Positions 1 to 8,545 of a DNA stretch of 64,000 nt are shown here, one piece after another (within the stretch, counting starts at the first letter, position 1; every line of letters starts with the position of its first letter). The translations under genes were made by a program, and so were the position numbers. The DNA lies in contig NZ_SDPN01000005.1 in NCBI RefSeq assembly GCF_004134825.1, positions 62,001-126,000 on the forward strand, read 5' to 3'. A model generated the notes under the pieces. The model ran no database searches. It was not told where the DNA came from and saw only the letters and a program-made list of their open reading frames with translations. The DNA is from Agromyces albus. GTDB lineage: Bacteria > Actinomycetota > Actinomycetes > Actinomycetales > Microbacteriaceae.

Positions 1-555
1 GCGATCATCGCCGCGGTCACCGAGGGGGCCGACGACGCGGTCGCCCTGTACGGCAGCTCGTCGGGCGGTGCGATCTCGCTCGCGGCGGCGGCATCCGGGC
101 TCCCGATCTCGAAGCTCGTGCTCTGGGAGGTGCCGCTCGACGAGGAGCTCGGCTCGCAGGGCGCCGAGTTCCTCGCGGGCTTGCGCGAGCGCATCGCCGC
201 CGGTGACGGCGACGCGACGATCGAGTACTTCATGAAGGACATGCCGCGCGAGTGGCTCGAGGGTGCGAAGGCGAGTGGCGGCTGGCCGATCATGACGGCG
301 CTGGGCCCGAGCCTCGAGCCCGACTCCGAGGCGCTCGAGTGGACGCAGAGTGCCCCGCGCGCCGAGCTCTGGCGCGACATCACGCAGCCGACCCTCGCGC
401 TCGTCGGCGATGAGACCCTCGACTTCATGGGGCCGGCGGCCGACTCGATCGTCGCGGCGCTGCCCAACGCCGAGAAGCGCGTCATCCCGGCCGCTGATCA
501 CACCTGGGAGCCGCGGCTCATGGCGCTCACGATCGCGGAGTTCCTCGTCGACTGA
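1..555 (+). CDS. Alpha/beta hydrolase, C-terminal part (5' end outside window)
   Basis: The frame is open from the first base, so only the last 184 residues are present. The visible nucleophile elbow is YGSSSGG (Ser at about residue 20 of the fragment). The likely acid is the Asp in LALVGDETL (about residue 137) and the likely base is the His in PAADHTWEP (about 167), giving the Ser-Asp-His order of alpha/beta hydrolases. The substrate cannot be told. A MarR regulator follows 45 bp downstream on the same strand and may control it. The family call is firm; the function is not. Confidence 0.8.
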   Translation, partial: AIIAAVTEGADDAVALYGSSSGGAISLAAAASGLPISKLVLWEVPLDEELGSQGAEFLAGLRERIAAGDGDATIEYFMKDMPREWLEGAKASGGWPIMTALGPSLEPDSEALEWTQSAPRAELWRDITQPTLALVGDETLDFMGPAADSIVAALPNAEKRVIPAADHTWEPRLMALTIAEFLVD

Positions 556-564
556 TCCTGAAAG

Positions 565-594
565 CTGACGTGTCAACCAAACGTCGAGTAGTCT
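565..594 (+). promoter_or_regulatory. Possible leaderless promoter of the MarR gene
   Basis: A TAGTCT hexamer at 589-594 lies 6 bp before the ATG at 601, and CTGACG at 565-570 is 18 bp further upstream. There is no Shine-Dalgarno sequence before the ATG. This arrangement fits a leaderless transcript, which is common in actinobacteria. It is inferred from spacing only. Confidence 0.4.
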
Positions 595-600
595 GAAGTC

Positions 601-1074
601 ATGTCTGAGGTGTCCGAGATCGACGAGGCCGAATGGGCTCTCTGGAGCGGCTTCGTGGCCATGCACAACCACTTGGCACGCGAGCTCGACCGTCGGCTGC
701 AACGCGACGCGGGCATCTCCCAAGGCGACTACGGGGTTCTGCTCACGCTGTTCAAGGCCCCTGAGCATCAGCTTCGACCGAGTGCTCTCGGCGAGAAGAT
801 CGGCTGGGAGAAGAGCCGGCTGTCGCACCAGCTCACGCGCATGGCGAACCGCGGGCTCGTCGAGCGCATCGAGCACGACACCGACGCCCGCGGCACGCTG
901 GTGGTGCTCACGAAGGCCGGCCGCCTCGCCCTGCTCAAGGCGATGCGCGATCACGCGATGGCGATTCGCAGCCTCTTCCTCGACCAGCTCGAGCCCCACG
1001 AGAAGCAGGCGCTGGCGGATGCCTCGTCTCGCGTGCTCGCCCGCCTAGCCGCTCCGGCTCCGGTGGTTGAGTAG
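601..1074 (+). CDS. MarR family transcriptional regulator
   Basis: 157 residues, the usual size for a MarR dimeric winged-helix repressor. The DNA-binding core is visible as LRPSALGEKIGWEKSRLSHQ (recognition helix), followed by LTRMANRGLVERIEHD and the wing DTDARGTLVVLTKAG. It probably responds to a small phenolic or similar ligand and may regulate the upstream hydrolase or itself. Oddly, its last codons (Val-Glu-stop) are made by an intergenic palindromic repeat that begins at 1062, so the repeat has inserted into or replaced the original 3' end. Confidence 0.88.
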   Translation: MSEVSEIDEAEWALWSGFVAMHNHLARELDRRLQRDAGISQGDYGVLLTLFKAPEHQLRPSALGEKIGWEKSRLSHQLTRMANRGLVERIEHDTDARGTLVVLTKAGRLALLKAMRDHAMAIRSLFLDQLEPHEKQALADASSRVLARLAAPAPVVE

Positions 1075-1102
1075 GCAGCGAAGCAGCCGTATCGAAACCA
1101 CC
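1062..1102. repeat. GGTGGTT...AACCACC palindromic repeat, copy 1
   Basis: A 41-bp element with inverted ends GGTGGTT (1062-1068) and AACCACC (1096-1102). It carries the family hallmarks GAGTAG on one side and CGTATCGAAAC on the other. It lies between the convergent MarR and HhH-GPD genes and overlaps the MarR stop codon (TAG inside GAGTAG). It may fold as a bidirectional terminator. Related copies lie at 1741, 3456, 27095 and 27148. Confidence 0.75.
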
Positions 1103-1137
1103 CTCTGCGAGGAGCTCAGCCCGGCCACCGACCATCC

Positions 1138-1713
1138 TCAGCTCTTCGCGTCCTTCGCGGCGGCCTTGGCCGCTTGCTTCGTGGCACGTACCCTGACGAG
1201 CGACTCGGGGTCGACGATGTCGGCGACCGAGCGATACACGCCGTCTTCGCCGTAGTGACCGGCGGCCTCGCGCCATCCGCTCGCCTTCAACCCCAATTGC
1301 TTGCCGAGCAGCGCCAGGAAGATCTTCGCCTTCTGCTCGCCGAAGCCGGGCAGCGCCTTCAGTCGTCGCAGCACCTCGGCGCCGTCGGGGTCGCCTTGCG
1401 TCCAGATGGCGGATGCGTCGTCGCCCCACTCATCGCGAACGGCGACGGCGAGCGCCTGCACCCGCCCGGCCATCGAGCCGGGGAAACGGTGCACCGCCGG
1501 CGTCTGCTTGAACACGTCGACGAACGCCTCGGGATCGTAGTCGGCGATCGCCGCCGGGTCGATCGTGCCGATGCGCTGGCGGATCTTCTCGGGCCCCGCG
1601 AAGGCGGATTCCATGGGCACCTGCTGGTCGAGCAGCATGCCCGTGAGCAGTGCGAACGCGTCGTTGCCGAGCAGCTCGTCGGCCGCCGTATCTCCCGTGA
1701 TGTTCAGCGCCAT
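1138..1713 (-). CDS. HhH-GPD-type base excision repair protein (DNA glycosylase-like)
   Basis: 191 residues from the ATG at 1713, chosen because the conserved N-terminus MALNITGD begins there; an in-frame upstream ATG would run into the repeat array. The helix-hairpin-helix is LKALPGFGEQKAKIFLALLG (about residues 125-144). The protein matches the small actinobacterial HhH-GPD family often named only as uncharacterised. No iron-sulfur cluster cysteines are present, unlike in EndoIII. The tail is Ala/Lys-rich. A role in removing damaged bases is inferred from the fold; the substrate is unknown. Confidence 0.8.
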   Translation of the reverse strand: MALNITGDTAADELLGNDAFALLTGMLLDQQVPMESAFAGPEKIRQRIGTIDPAAIADYDPEAFVDVFKQTPAVHRFPGSMAGRVQALAVAVRDEWGDDASAIWTQGDPDGAEVLRRLKALPGFGEQKAKIFLALLGKQLGLKASGWREAAGHYGEDGVYRSVADIVDPESLVRVRATKQAAKAAAKDAKS

Positions 1714-1740
1714 GGGGTCAATCTTGGCAGGTCGGGTGTG

Positions 1741-1875
1741 GTTTCGATACGCGTCCGGCTTCGCGCGGGCGCTACTCAACCCAAGGGTTTCGATACGCGT
1801 CCGGCTTCGCGCGGGCGCTACTCAACCCAAGGGTTTCGATACGCGTCCGGCTGCGCCGGGCGCTACTCAACCACC
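1741..1875. repeat. Three tandem copies of the palindromic repeat (46-bp period)
   Basis: Copies start at 1741, 1787 and 1833. The first two are identical; the third differs in the central GC-rich part and ends in the family terminus AACCACC. Each begins GTTTCGATACGCGTC and ends GCTACTCAAC. The array lies in the divergent promoter region between the HhH-GPD gene and the VOC gene, so it could affect both promoters. The tandem arrangement shows local amplification. Confidence 0.85.
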
Positions 1876-1942
1876 GGGTGCGAACGTCGGCGGGCAGTGC
1901 CACGATGAAACAGATCGCCACTCGAGAAGGAGAGCACGCCCC

Positions 1943-2323
1943 ATGGACTGGAAGATCGAACTCATCTTCGTGCCCGTCACCGACGTCGACCGCGCGAAGG
2001 ACTTCTACGTGAACAAGCTCGGCTTCAACGCCGACCACGACCAGCGGGTCTCCGAGTCGCTGCGCTTCGTGCAGTGCACGCCGCCCGGCTCGGCCTGCTC
2101 GATCGCGTTCGGCGAGGGCATCGGCGGCACGCTGCAGCCGGGCCAGCAGGACTCGATCCAGGTCGTCATCCCCGACGCCGATGCCGTGCTCGCGCAGCTC
2201 CGCGCCAAGGGCGTCGAGGCCGAGGGCGTCGACGAGCAGCCGTGGGGCCGATTCATCACCGTGAACGACCCCGACGGCAACAAGTGGACCCTGCAGCAGC
2301 TGCCCGATTACTCGGCCGCGTAG
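1943..2323 (+). CDS. VOC family (glyoxalase/bleomycin-resistance fold) protein
   Basis: 126 residues. It starts at the ATG at 1943 behind a GAGAAGGAGAG ribosome site. The N-terminal half MDWKIELIFVPVTDVDRAKDFY and the closing ITVNDPDGNKWTLQQ are the two beta-alpha-beta-beta-beta halves typical of single-VOC proteins. In dioxygenase members metal ligands come from both halves. Here a Glu (residue 6) is present, but the usual first-half His is not obvious, so the catalytic role is open. It could be a glyoxalase-like enzyme or a ligand-binding protein. Confidence 0.82.
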   Translation: MDWKIELIFVPVTDVDRAKDFYVNKLGFNADHDQRVSESLRFVQCTPPGSACSIAFGEGIGGTLQPGQQDSIQVVIPDADAVLAQLRAKGVEAEGVDEQPWGRFITVNDPDGNKWTLQQLPDYSAA

Positions 2324-2461
2324 CCGAGCGGATGCCGCGCTCGCGGCGCCAGGCGGGCGCGCCGGGCAGACCTGAATTGGGGCCTGCGCACGCGGTGCCG
2401 CAGTGGGACACTGTGCTCATTGCACGCCCCATCCACTCTTCGCCGAGAGGAAGGCACCGCT

Positions 2462-3397
2462 ATGACCACCGTCGACAACGCCGACCAGCCGGTGCGCGAA
2501 GCTCCGCGCGGCGTGCTCGCGCGGCATCCGCTGATCTCGTTCTTCGTGATGGCATACGCCTTCGCATGGCTCGTCGAGTTGCCGGTCGTGCTTTCGGAGA
2601 CCGGCACCGGCCTCTTGCCCTATACGCTTCCGAAACCCGTCATCGCGTTGTCGCTCGCCGCCGCCACCTACCTGGGCCCGACGGTGTCGGCGTTCATCAT
2701 GACGGGCGTGACCGAAGGCCGGGCGGGCATTCGCCGTCTATTGCGCCGGTACGTCCAGTGGCGAGTGGGGGTTCAGTGGTACCTGTTCGTTCTCGTGGGC
2801 ATCCCGATCATCATCCTCTTGGGGGCGATCGTCGTGCCTGGGGTCCTCGCTTCGTTCGAGCCGCTGACGCTCTCGTTGATCCTCGCCTACCCGTTGGCGT
2901 TCGTGACGACCCTCCTCCTCGGGGGGCCGCTGGGCGAGGAGCCCGGCTGGCGTGGCTTCGCCCTCCCCCGCTTGCAGCGGCGAAACGGCCCACTTCTCGG
3001 GTCCGTCATCCTCGGCGTCCTGTGGGCGCTGTGGCACCTCCCCCTGTTCTGGACCGGCGTGTGGACGCCGCCCACGATCCCGAACATCCTCATGTTCATC
3101 GTGATGATCACCGCGCTCACGATCATCATGACGTGGGTCTTCAACCACGCGAACGGCAGCCTGCTCATCACGATGCTGATGCACGCATCCTTCAACACCT
3201 TCGCCAACAAGGTCGAGGCGCCGCTCTTCCCCGCTCCGATCCTGAACGAGTTCGGACTCCTGCCAGTGCTCATCGGCTTCACGGCGACGGCGTTGGTGCT
3301 GATCGCGGTGACGCGCGGCCGACTCGGGTACGAGCACTACCACCCCGAGGAAATCGCTGACGCGGGCTCCCGGCGCGAGGTGCAGCAGAGCGAGTAG
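2462..3397 (+). CDS. CPBP family intramembrane metalloprotease
   Basis: 311 residues, several membrane segments. The start is the ATG at 2462, behind AGAGGAAGG. The family motifs are visible: motif 1 EEPGWRGFALPRL (Glu-Glu-x3-Arg), motif 2 in the LWALWHLPLF segment (His), and motif 3 as LLITMLMHASFN (His/Asn). These glutamic-type intramembrane proteases relate to CAAX prenyl endopeptidases and to bacteriocin-immunity (Abi) proteins. The partner is unknown. It is monocistronic between two repeat-bearing gaps. Confidence 0.88.
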   Translation: MTTVDNADQPVREAPRGVLARHPLISFFVMAYAFAWLVELPVVLSETGTGLLPYTLPKPVIALSLAAATYLGPTVSAFIMTGVTEGRAGIRRLLRRYVQWRVGVQWYLFVLVGIPIIILLGAIVVPGVLASFEPLTLSLILAYPLAFVTTLLLGGPLGEEPGWRGFALPRLQRRNGPLLGSVILGVLWALWHLPLFWTGVWTPPTIPNILMFIVMITALTIIMTWVFNHANGSLLITMLMHASFNTFANKVEAPLFPAPILNEFGLLPVLIGFTATALVLIAVTRGRLGYEHYHPEEIADAGSRREVQQSE

Positions 3398-3455
3398 CCG
3401 AGCGGATGTCGGCGCGCCAGCGGCGGGGCACCTCGTCCCGACCCCACTGCACGCG

Positions 3456-3502
3456 GGTGGTTTCGATACGCGTCCGGCTTCGCCGGGCGCTACTCAACCA
3501 CC
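3456..3502. repeat. GGTGGTT...AACCACC palindromic repeat, copy between convergent genes
   Basis: A 47-bp element with perfect inverted ends GGTGGTT and AACCACC, plus an inner CCGGC-TTC-GCCGG hairpin. It lies between the CPBP gene (+) and lacI1 (-), whose stop is 5 bp away. It probably serves as a bidirectional terminator and belongs to the family also seen at 1062, 1741 and 27095-27194. Confidence 0.78.
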
Positions 3503-3507
3503 GGGGT

Positions 3508-4548
3508 TCAGGGGGTGAGGGCGACGCGATCGCGGCTCGGGGCAGACGTGCTCGCCCGCACGATGAGGTCGGGCACGCTCGGCTCGGGCACGAGCCGCTC
3601 GTCGTCGCCGAGCACGCCGAGCACCCCGGCCATGGCGGCACGGCCGAGCGCGTCGAAGTCCTGGCGCACGGTCGTGAGCGGCGGGGCGACGTAGGCCGCC
3701 TCGGGGATGTCGTCGAAGCCGACGATGCTCACATCATCGGGCACCGAGAGGCCCGCCTCGGCGAGCGCGTGCATCACGCCGATCGCCATCTGGTCGTTCG
3801 ACACGAACACTGCGGTCATCTCGGCGTCGCGCGCGAGCACGCGGCCGTGCACGTAGCCGCTGCCGGGCGTCCAGTCGCCGAGCAACGGCTCGCGGGCGGG
3901 CAGTCCGTGCTCGGCGAGCGCGGCCGACCAGCCGCGCACGCGCTCGGCGGCGTCCATCGCGTTGGGCGGTCCGCCGAGGTGCCGGATCTCGCGGTGGCCC
4001 AGGCTGACGAGGTGGTCGACGGCGAGCCGCGCGCCGGCGTACTGGTCGAGCCAGACCCGATGCATGCCGCCGCGATCCTCGGAGGCGACCGCGATGAGCG
4101 GCACGCCGAGCTCGATGCCGTCGAGCGCGTCGAGCGCTGCACGCTGCGCCGCGATGAGCACGATCGCCTCGACGTTCTGCCGTACGAGCAGCTCGGCCGC
4201 GGAGCGCATTACCGCGGCATCCGTCTCGAGCATGCTCGCCGTGATCACCGAGTACCGGGCGTCGCGCGCCGCCTCGTTGAAGTGCAGCGCGGTGCTCGAC
4301 GGTCCGTAGTCGGGGGCGCCGGTCACGATGAGGCCGAGGGTGCGGGTGCGGCGCGTGACGAGCGCCCGGGCTGCGGGCGAGGGCACGTAGCGCAGCTGCT
4401 TGATCGCCTGTTCCACTCGCGCGCGAGTCGCGGGGCGCACGTTGGGCAGGTCGTTGAGCACGCGCGACACGGTCTGATGCGACACGCCTGCGAGTCGCGC
4501 GACGTCGAAGATCGTCGCGACGCGCCCCTTGTCGTCCCGGTCGCTCAC
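3508..4548 (-). CDS. LacI family transcriptional regulator (lacI1)
   Basis: 346 residues from a GTG start. The N-terminal helix-turn-helix IFDVARLAGVSHQTVSRVLN (about residues 13-32) is followed by a hinge and a periplasmic-binding-like sugar domain with DYGPSSTALHFNEAARDARY and SIVGFDDIPEAAYVAPPLTT. It is the last gene of the YtfQ/R/T-YjfF-like transport unit, 83 bp after the final permease. It closely resembles lacI2 and lacI3 in the sensor domain, suggesting one repressor subfamily serving the pentose block. The likely effector is a pentose or its oligosaccharide; this is inferred from context. Confidence 0.9.
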   Translation of the reverse strand: MSDRDDKGRVATIFDVARLAGVSHQTVSRVLNDLPNVRPATRARVEQAIKQLRYVPSPAARALVTRRTRTLGLIVTGAPDYGPSSTALHFNEAARDARYSVITASMLETDAAVMRSAAELLVRQNVEAIVLIAAQRAALDALDGIELGVPLIAVASEDRGGMHRVWLDQYAGARLAVDHLVSLGHREIRHLGGPPNAMDAAERVRGWSAALAEHGLPAREPLLGDWTPGSGYVHGRVLARDAEMTAVFVSNDQMAIGVMHALAEAGLSVPDDVSIVGFDDIPEAAYVAPPLTTVRQDFDALGRAAMAGVLGVLGDDERLVPEPSVPDLIVRASTSAPSRDRVALTP

Positions 4549-4631
4549 TCGCTGCTGCGCTCCTGCCTCGCGCCCCCGGCGCGTTCACTACCGTTGATTA
4601 TGCTGCCCACGGTTCCCCGGGCCCGGGAGGC

Positions 4632-5678
4632 TCAGCGCCTTCGGGCGGTAAGCACCTTCTGCAGAATGATGAACACGAGCAGCAGGGCCCCGATGAAGAT
4701 CCTCGTCCACCACGACGAGAGGGTGCCCTCGAACGTGATGATGGTCTGGATCACGCCGAGCACGAGCACGCCGAGCACCGACCCCAGTACGAAGCCGTAG
4801 CCGCCCGTGAGCAGCGTGCCGCCGATGACGACCGCGGCGATGGCGTCGAGCTCGGTGCCGATCGCGGTGAGCGGATACCCCGAGAGCGTGTAGAAGGTGA
4901 AGAGCACGCCGGCCAGGCCAGAGCAGAAGCCGCTGATCACGTAGACGAGCACCTTCGTGCGTGCGACCGGGAGGCCCATGAGCAGGCCGCTCTGCTCGCC
5001 GGCGCCGATCGCGTACACGGTGCGGCCGAACCGCGTCGCGTGCAGCACCCACACGGCGATCGCGACGACGACGAGGGCGATGATGACGCTCGGCGTGATC
5101 GAGAGGATGCCGCCGAGCGGAATGCGGGTCTGCGCGAGCGACACGAACACCGGGTCGGTGATCGAGATCGAGCTCTGGCTCACCATGTAGCAGAGGCCGC
5201 GAGCGAGGAACATCGCCGCCAACGTGGCGATGAACGGTTGCACCTTGAAGACATGGATCATGAGCCCGACGAGCAGGCCGAGCACGCTCGTGAGCACGAG
5301 AATGAGCGGGATCACCACGGAGGGCGACCAGCCGGTCTGCAGCAGGCTCGCGGCGATCATGCCGCTCAATGCCACCACCGCCCCGACCGACAGGTCGATG
5401 CCGCCCGTGAGGATCACGAACGTCATGCCCACGGCGAGCACGATCAGGTACGAGTTGTCGACGAGGAGGTTGAGGAACACCTGGCCCGAGAAGAACCCGC
5501 GGTAGCGCACGCCGCCGATGACGAACACGGCGATGAAGAGCACGGCGGTGACGATGACCGGCCCGTACTTCGGGCTCGTCATGAGGTTGCGGATCGTGGC
5601 TCCGAGCCGACGCGTGGACGGCGTGCCCGGGCCAGCGGGGAGCTTCGGTTGCTGCGGGGCTTCGAGGAGGTTCGTCAT
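4632..5678 (-). CDS. yjfF: CUT2 sugar ABC transporter permease, YjfF-like
   Basis: 348 residues with about ten hydrophobic segments. The family hallmark LTGGIDLSVGAVVALSG is near residues 83-99, and GLPVARTKVLVYVISG is the cytoplasmic coupling region. It overlaps the preceding permease by 4 bp (ATGA), so the two are translationally coupled and should form a heterodimer channel. E. coli YtfQRT-YjfF imports galactofuranose. Placement next to araDBA makes a furanose pentose such as L-arabinose a good alternative substrate. The symbol is by similarity of arrangement and sequence type. Confidence 0.82.
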   Translation of the reverse strand: MTNLLEAPQQPKLPAGPGTPSTRRLGATIRNLMTSPKYGPVIVTAVLFIAVFVIGGVRYRGFFSGQVFLNLLVDNSYLIVLAVGMTFVILTGGIDLSVGAVVALSGMIAASLLQTGWSPSVVIPLILVLTSVLGLLVGLMIHVFKVQPFIATLAAMFLARGLCYMVSQSSISITDPVFVSLAQTRIPLGGILSITPSVIIALVVVAIAVWVLHATRFGRTVYAIGAGEQSGLLMGLPVARTKVLVYVISGFCSGLAGVLFTFYTLSGYPLTAIGTELDAIAAVVIGGTLLTGGYGFVLGSVLGVLVLGVIQTIITFEGTLSSWWTRIFIGALLLVFIILQKVLTARRR

Positions 5679-6721
5679 GATGCTGCGACGCCCTTTCCGG
5701 CTCGAATGGCGAGTCGTTGTCGGAATCCTCGCAACGCCTCTGCGGTCGTGGGCGACTGCAACAGGCACACGGCGGTGACGACCGCGGCCTTGAAGACCAT
5801 GGTCGCGATCGGCGGGATGCCGACGGTGTAGACCGTCGTGACGAGCGTCTGGATCACGAGCGCCCCGACGAGGGTGCCCACGAGCGAGTACCGCCCACCG
5901 GCGAGCGACGTGCCGCCGATGACGACCGCGAGGATCGCGTCGAGCTCGATGAACAACCCGGTGTTGTTCGCGTCGGCCGCGGCGGTGTTCGCGGTGAGGA
6001 TGAGCCCCGCGATCGCGGCGCAGAACGCGCTGAACGTGTAGACGACGAAGAGGAGCCCTCGCGCCCGGACGCCCGCCTGGCGGCTCGCCTCGGGGTTGAT
6101 GCCGACCGACTCGATGAACATGCCGAGCGCCGTGCGGCGCGTGACGAGCGCGGCGACCGCGAAGACCACCGCAGCGATGATCACCGCGATCGGGATGCCG
6201 AACCAGAACCCCGACCCGAGGAACTTGAACGGCGGGCTGTTGACCGTGAGGATCTGCCCCTCGGTGATGAGCATCGCGATGCCGCGACCGGCCGTCATGA
6301 GGATGAGCGTCGCGATGATCGGCTGCACGCCGACGACGGCGACGAGGAATCCGTTCCACATGCCGAGCACGAGCGCGATGAGCATCGCCACCGTCACGGC
6401 GACGGCCACCGTCGAGAGGCTCCCGGGCGTCGGCGATCCGAGGATGATCGAGCACGCGACGGCACCCGAGATCGCGCACACCGCGCCGACCGAGAGGTCG
6501 ATGCCGCGGGTGGCGATCACGAGCGTCATGCCGATCGCGATGATGAGCGTCGGCGCGCCGTTGCGCAGGATGTCGATGAGGCTTCCGAACAGGTGCCCGT
6601 CGCGAATGGTGACGGTGAAGAACCCCGGGAAGGCGATCAGGTTGATGGTGAAGAGCACGAGGAGCATCACGACGGGCCAGAACAGCCGGTGCGCGACGAC
6701 CCGAGCGAACAGGGCGCTCAT
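5675..6721 (-). CDS. ytfT: CUT2 sugar ABC transporter permease, YtfT-like
   Basis: 348 residues, multispanning. The hallmark IATRGIDLSVGAVCAISG and the RRTALGMFIESVGINPEASRQAG segment mark a CUT2 (ribose/galactofuranose type) permease. It overlaps the ATPase gene upstream (6718-6721) and the YjfF-like gene downstream (5675-5678), each by ATGA. Its product pairs with YjfF-like protein and is powered by the double-cassette ATPase. Confidence 0.82.
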   Translation of the reverse strand: MSALFARVVAHRLFWPVVMLLVLFTINLIAFPGFFTVTIRDGHLFGSLIDILRNGAPTLIIAIGMTLVIATRGIDLSVGAVCAISGAVACSIILGSPTPGSLSTVAVAVTVAMLIALVLGMWNGFLVAVVGVQPIIATLILMTAGRGIAMLITEGQILTVNSPPFKFLGSGFWFGIPIAVIIAAVVFAVAALVTRRTALGMFIESVGINPEASRQAGVRARGLLFVVYTFSAFCAAIAGLILTANTAAADANNTGLFIELDAILAVVIGGTSLAGGRYSLVGTLVGALVIQTLVTTVYTVGIPPIATMVFKAAVVTAVCLLQSPTTAEALRGFRQRLAIRAGKGVAAS

Positions 6722-8385
6722 CGGCGGCCTCCTGGAACATTGTCGATGGTGAGGTGGTCGGAGGTCTCGGATGCGTCGGATGCCCCGAGCACGGCGACGC
6801 GATCGCCGTTCGTGCCGCTTGCGGCATCCGTGTCATCCGCTTCGACGGAGCCGTCGGCGATGAGCGCGAGCAGCGCGTCGACGGTGAGCCCGTCGTTCTC
6901 GAGGTCGGCGACGACGTGACGGTCGCGCAGCACCACGACGCGGTGGCTGAGGCGCAGCACCTCTTCGAGCTCGGCGGAGATGAACAGCACGCTCATGCCG
7001 TTCTCGGCGAGGTTGAAGACGAGCTTCTGGATCTCGGCCTTCGCGCCGATGTCGATGCCGCGCGTCGGCTCGTCGAGGATCAGCAGGCCGGGTGCGATGG
7101 CGAGCCAGCGGGCGAGCAGCACTTTCTGCTGGTTGCCGCCCGAGAGGTTGCGCACGAGCGCGTCGGGATTGCCCGGACGGATGTGGAGGGCCTGGATGTA
7201 GCTCTGCGTGAGCTCGTCGCGACGCTTCTTTGGGATGGGACGGAACCATCCGCGATCGGCCTGCAGGGCGAGCACGATGTTGTCGCGCACCGTGAGGTCG
7301 CCGACGATGCCCTCGTCGCGGCGGTTCTCTGACGAGAACGCGATGCGGTGCGAGATCGCCTGGCGCGGCGTGCGCAGCTTCGTGGCCTTGCCGCGGATCG
7401 TGAGCTCGCCGGAGTCGGCGCGGTCGATGCCGCCGAGAAGGCGCGCGAGCTCGGTGCGACCCGAGCCGAGCAGGCCGGCGAGACCCACGACCTCGCCCAC
7501 GGCGATCGGCAGGTCGGCCGGGTTGATCGCGCCGCGACGGCCGAGCCGTGCGGCGGTCACGAAGTTCGCGGCATCCGACTCATCGACGACGACGGACCGA
7601 GCGCGCTGCTCGAGATCGTCGAGCGTCGTGAGCTCTTTGCCGATCATCTTCTGCACGAGGTCGATGCGCAGGAGCTCTTCGGTGAGGTACTCCCCCACGA
7701 GCTTGCCGTTGCGCAGCACCGTGAGTCGATCGCAGATCTCGTAGACCTGGTCGAGGAAGTGCGAGACGAAGAGGATCGCGACGCCCTGCTCCTTCAGCGA
7801 GCGGATGACGCGGAAGAGCTCGGCCACCTCGTCGGTGTCGAGGCTCGAGGTGGGCTCGTCGAGGATCAGGACCTTCGCCTGCACGTCGATCGCGCGGGCG
7901 ATCGCGATGAGCTGCTGCACCGCGAGCGAGTGGTCGCCGAGCAGCGAGCCCGGGTCGATGTCGAGATTGAGCCCTGCGAGGAGCTGCGCCGAGCGGCGGC
8001 GCATGGCCCGCCAGTCGATCGAGCCGAACCGGCGGGGCTCCCGGCCGAGCATGATGTTCTCGGCGACCGACAGGTTCGGCAGCAGGTGCACCTCTTGGTA
8101 CACCGTCGAGATGCCGGCGGCCTGCGCTTGTGCCGGGCCGCTGAACGACACCTGGTCGCCGGCGAGTGTGATGGTGCCCGCGTCGATGCCGTACACACCG
8201 GTGAGCGCCTTGATGAGCGTGGACTTGCCGGCGCCGTTCTCGCCCATGAGCGAGTGCACCTCGCCGGGGAACATTCGGAAGTCGACGTCGTCGAGTGCCT
8301 TGACGCCCGGGAAGGTGATCGAGATGCCGCGCATCTCGACGACCGCCGTGGGCGGGTCGGTGTGGTTGGTCACGGTGCTCTCCAT
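6718..8385 (-). CDS. ytfR: CUT2 sugar ABC transporter ATP-binding protein, YtfR-like (two cassettes)
   Basis: About 555 residues with two fused ABC cassettes. Cassette 1 has Walker [10 protein letters not shown] (residues 48-56) and Walker B LILDEPTSSLD. Cassette 2 has the degenerate P-loop GLLGSGRTE, signature [10 protein letters not shown] and [17 protein letters not shown], as in RbsA/AraG/YtfR. The start is uncertain: 8385 (MESTVTNH) is chosen, with in-frame ATGs at 8415 and 8481. The 8481 start falls inside a strong hairpin and is unlikely. No clear Shine-Dalgarno sequence precedes any of them. Confidence 0.88.
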   Translation of the reverse strand: MESTVTNHTDPPTAVVEMRGISITFPGVKALDDVDFRMFPGEVHSLMGENGAGKSTLIKALTGVYGIDAGTITLAGDQVSFSGPAQAQAAGISTVYQEVHLLPNLSVAENIMLGREPRRFGSIDWRAMRRRSAQLLAGLNLDIDPGSLLGDHSLAVQQLIAIARAIDVQAKVLILDEPTSSLDTDEVAELFRVIRSLKEQGVAILFVSHFLDQVYEICDRLTVLRNGKLVGEYLTEELLRIDLVQKMIGKELTTLDDLEQRARSVVVDESDAANFVTAARLGRRGAINPADLPIAVGEVVGLAGLLGSGRTELARLLGGIDRADSGELTIRGKATKLRTPRQAISHRIAFSSENRRDEGIVGDLTVRDNIVLALQADRGWFRPIPKKRRDELTQSYIQALHIRPGNPDALVRNLSGGNQQKVLLARWLAIAPGLLILDEPTRGIDIGAKAEIQKLVFNLAENGMSVLFISAELEEVLRLSHRVVVLRDRHVVADLENDGLTVDALLALIADGSVEADDTDAASGTNGDRVAVLGASDASETSDHLTIDNVPGGRR

Positions 8386-8466
8386 CGAGTCGTCGGTGGG
8401 CCGGTCACGGGGCATCCGGCGTCGGATGCGGCCGCCGGGGCCGACACGGTTCTGAGAATACGGGGT

Positions 8467-8536
8467 GCGGGTGCGCGGCATGGATCCCGCGCACCCGCCC
8501 GACGATCCGGTCGGCGGATGCCCCGAGGCATCCGCC
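8467..8536 (-). promoter_or_regulatory. Two tandem intercistronic hairpins between binding-protein and ATPase genes
   Basis: Hairpin 1 pairs 8513-8522 with 8527-8536 (GGCGGATGCC/GGCATCCGCC, loop CCGA). Hairpin 2 pairs 8467-8478 with 8487-8498 (12 bp, 8-nt loop). Neither is followed by a T-run. Such structures after a solute-binding protein gene typically protect the upstream mRNA or attenuate downstream transcription, giving more binding protein than membrane subunits. Confidence 0.65.
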
Positions 8537-8545
8537 GGCTCGGAA

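Noticed and set aside
1741-1875. Tandem 46-bp repeats considered as CRISPR or iteron array
   Set aside because: There are no spacers, and the same unit occurs singly at other intergenic sites, so it is a palindromic intergenic repeat.
1565-2323. A 252-codon form of the VOC protein
   Set aside because: The added N-terminus would translate the repeat array; the ATG at 1943 has a good ribosome site and matches the fold's usual start.
4632-6836. A 734-codon open frame spanning both YjfF-like and the upstream permease region
   Set aside because: Only the last 348 codons resemble a permease; the upstream part is Arg/His-rich antisense-like sequence in a shifted frame of the YtfT-like gene. The ATGA overlap at 5675-5678 explains the layout.
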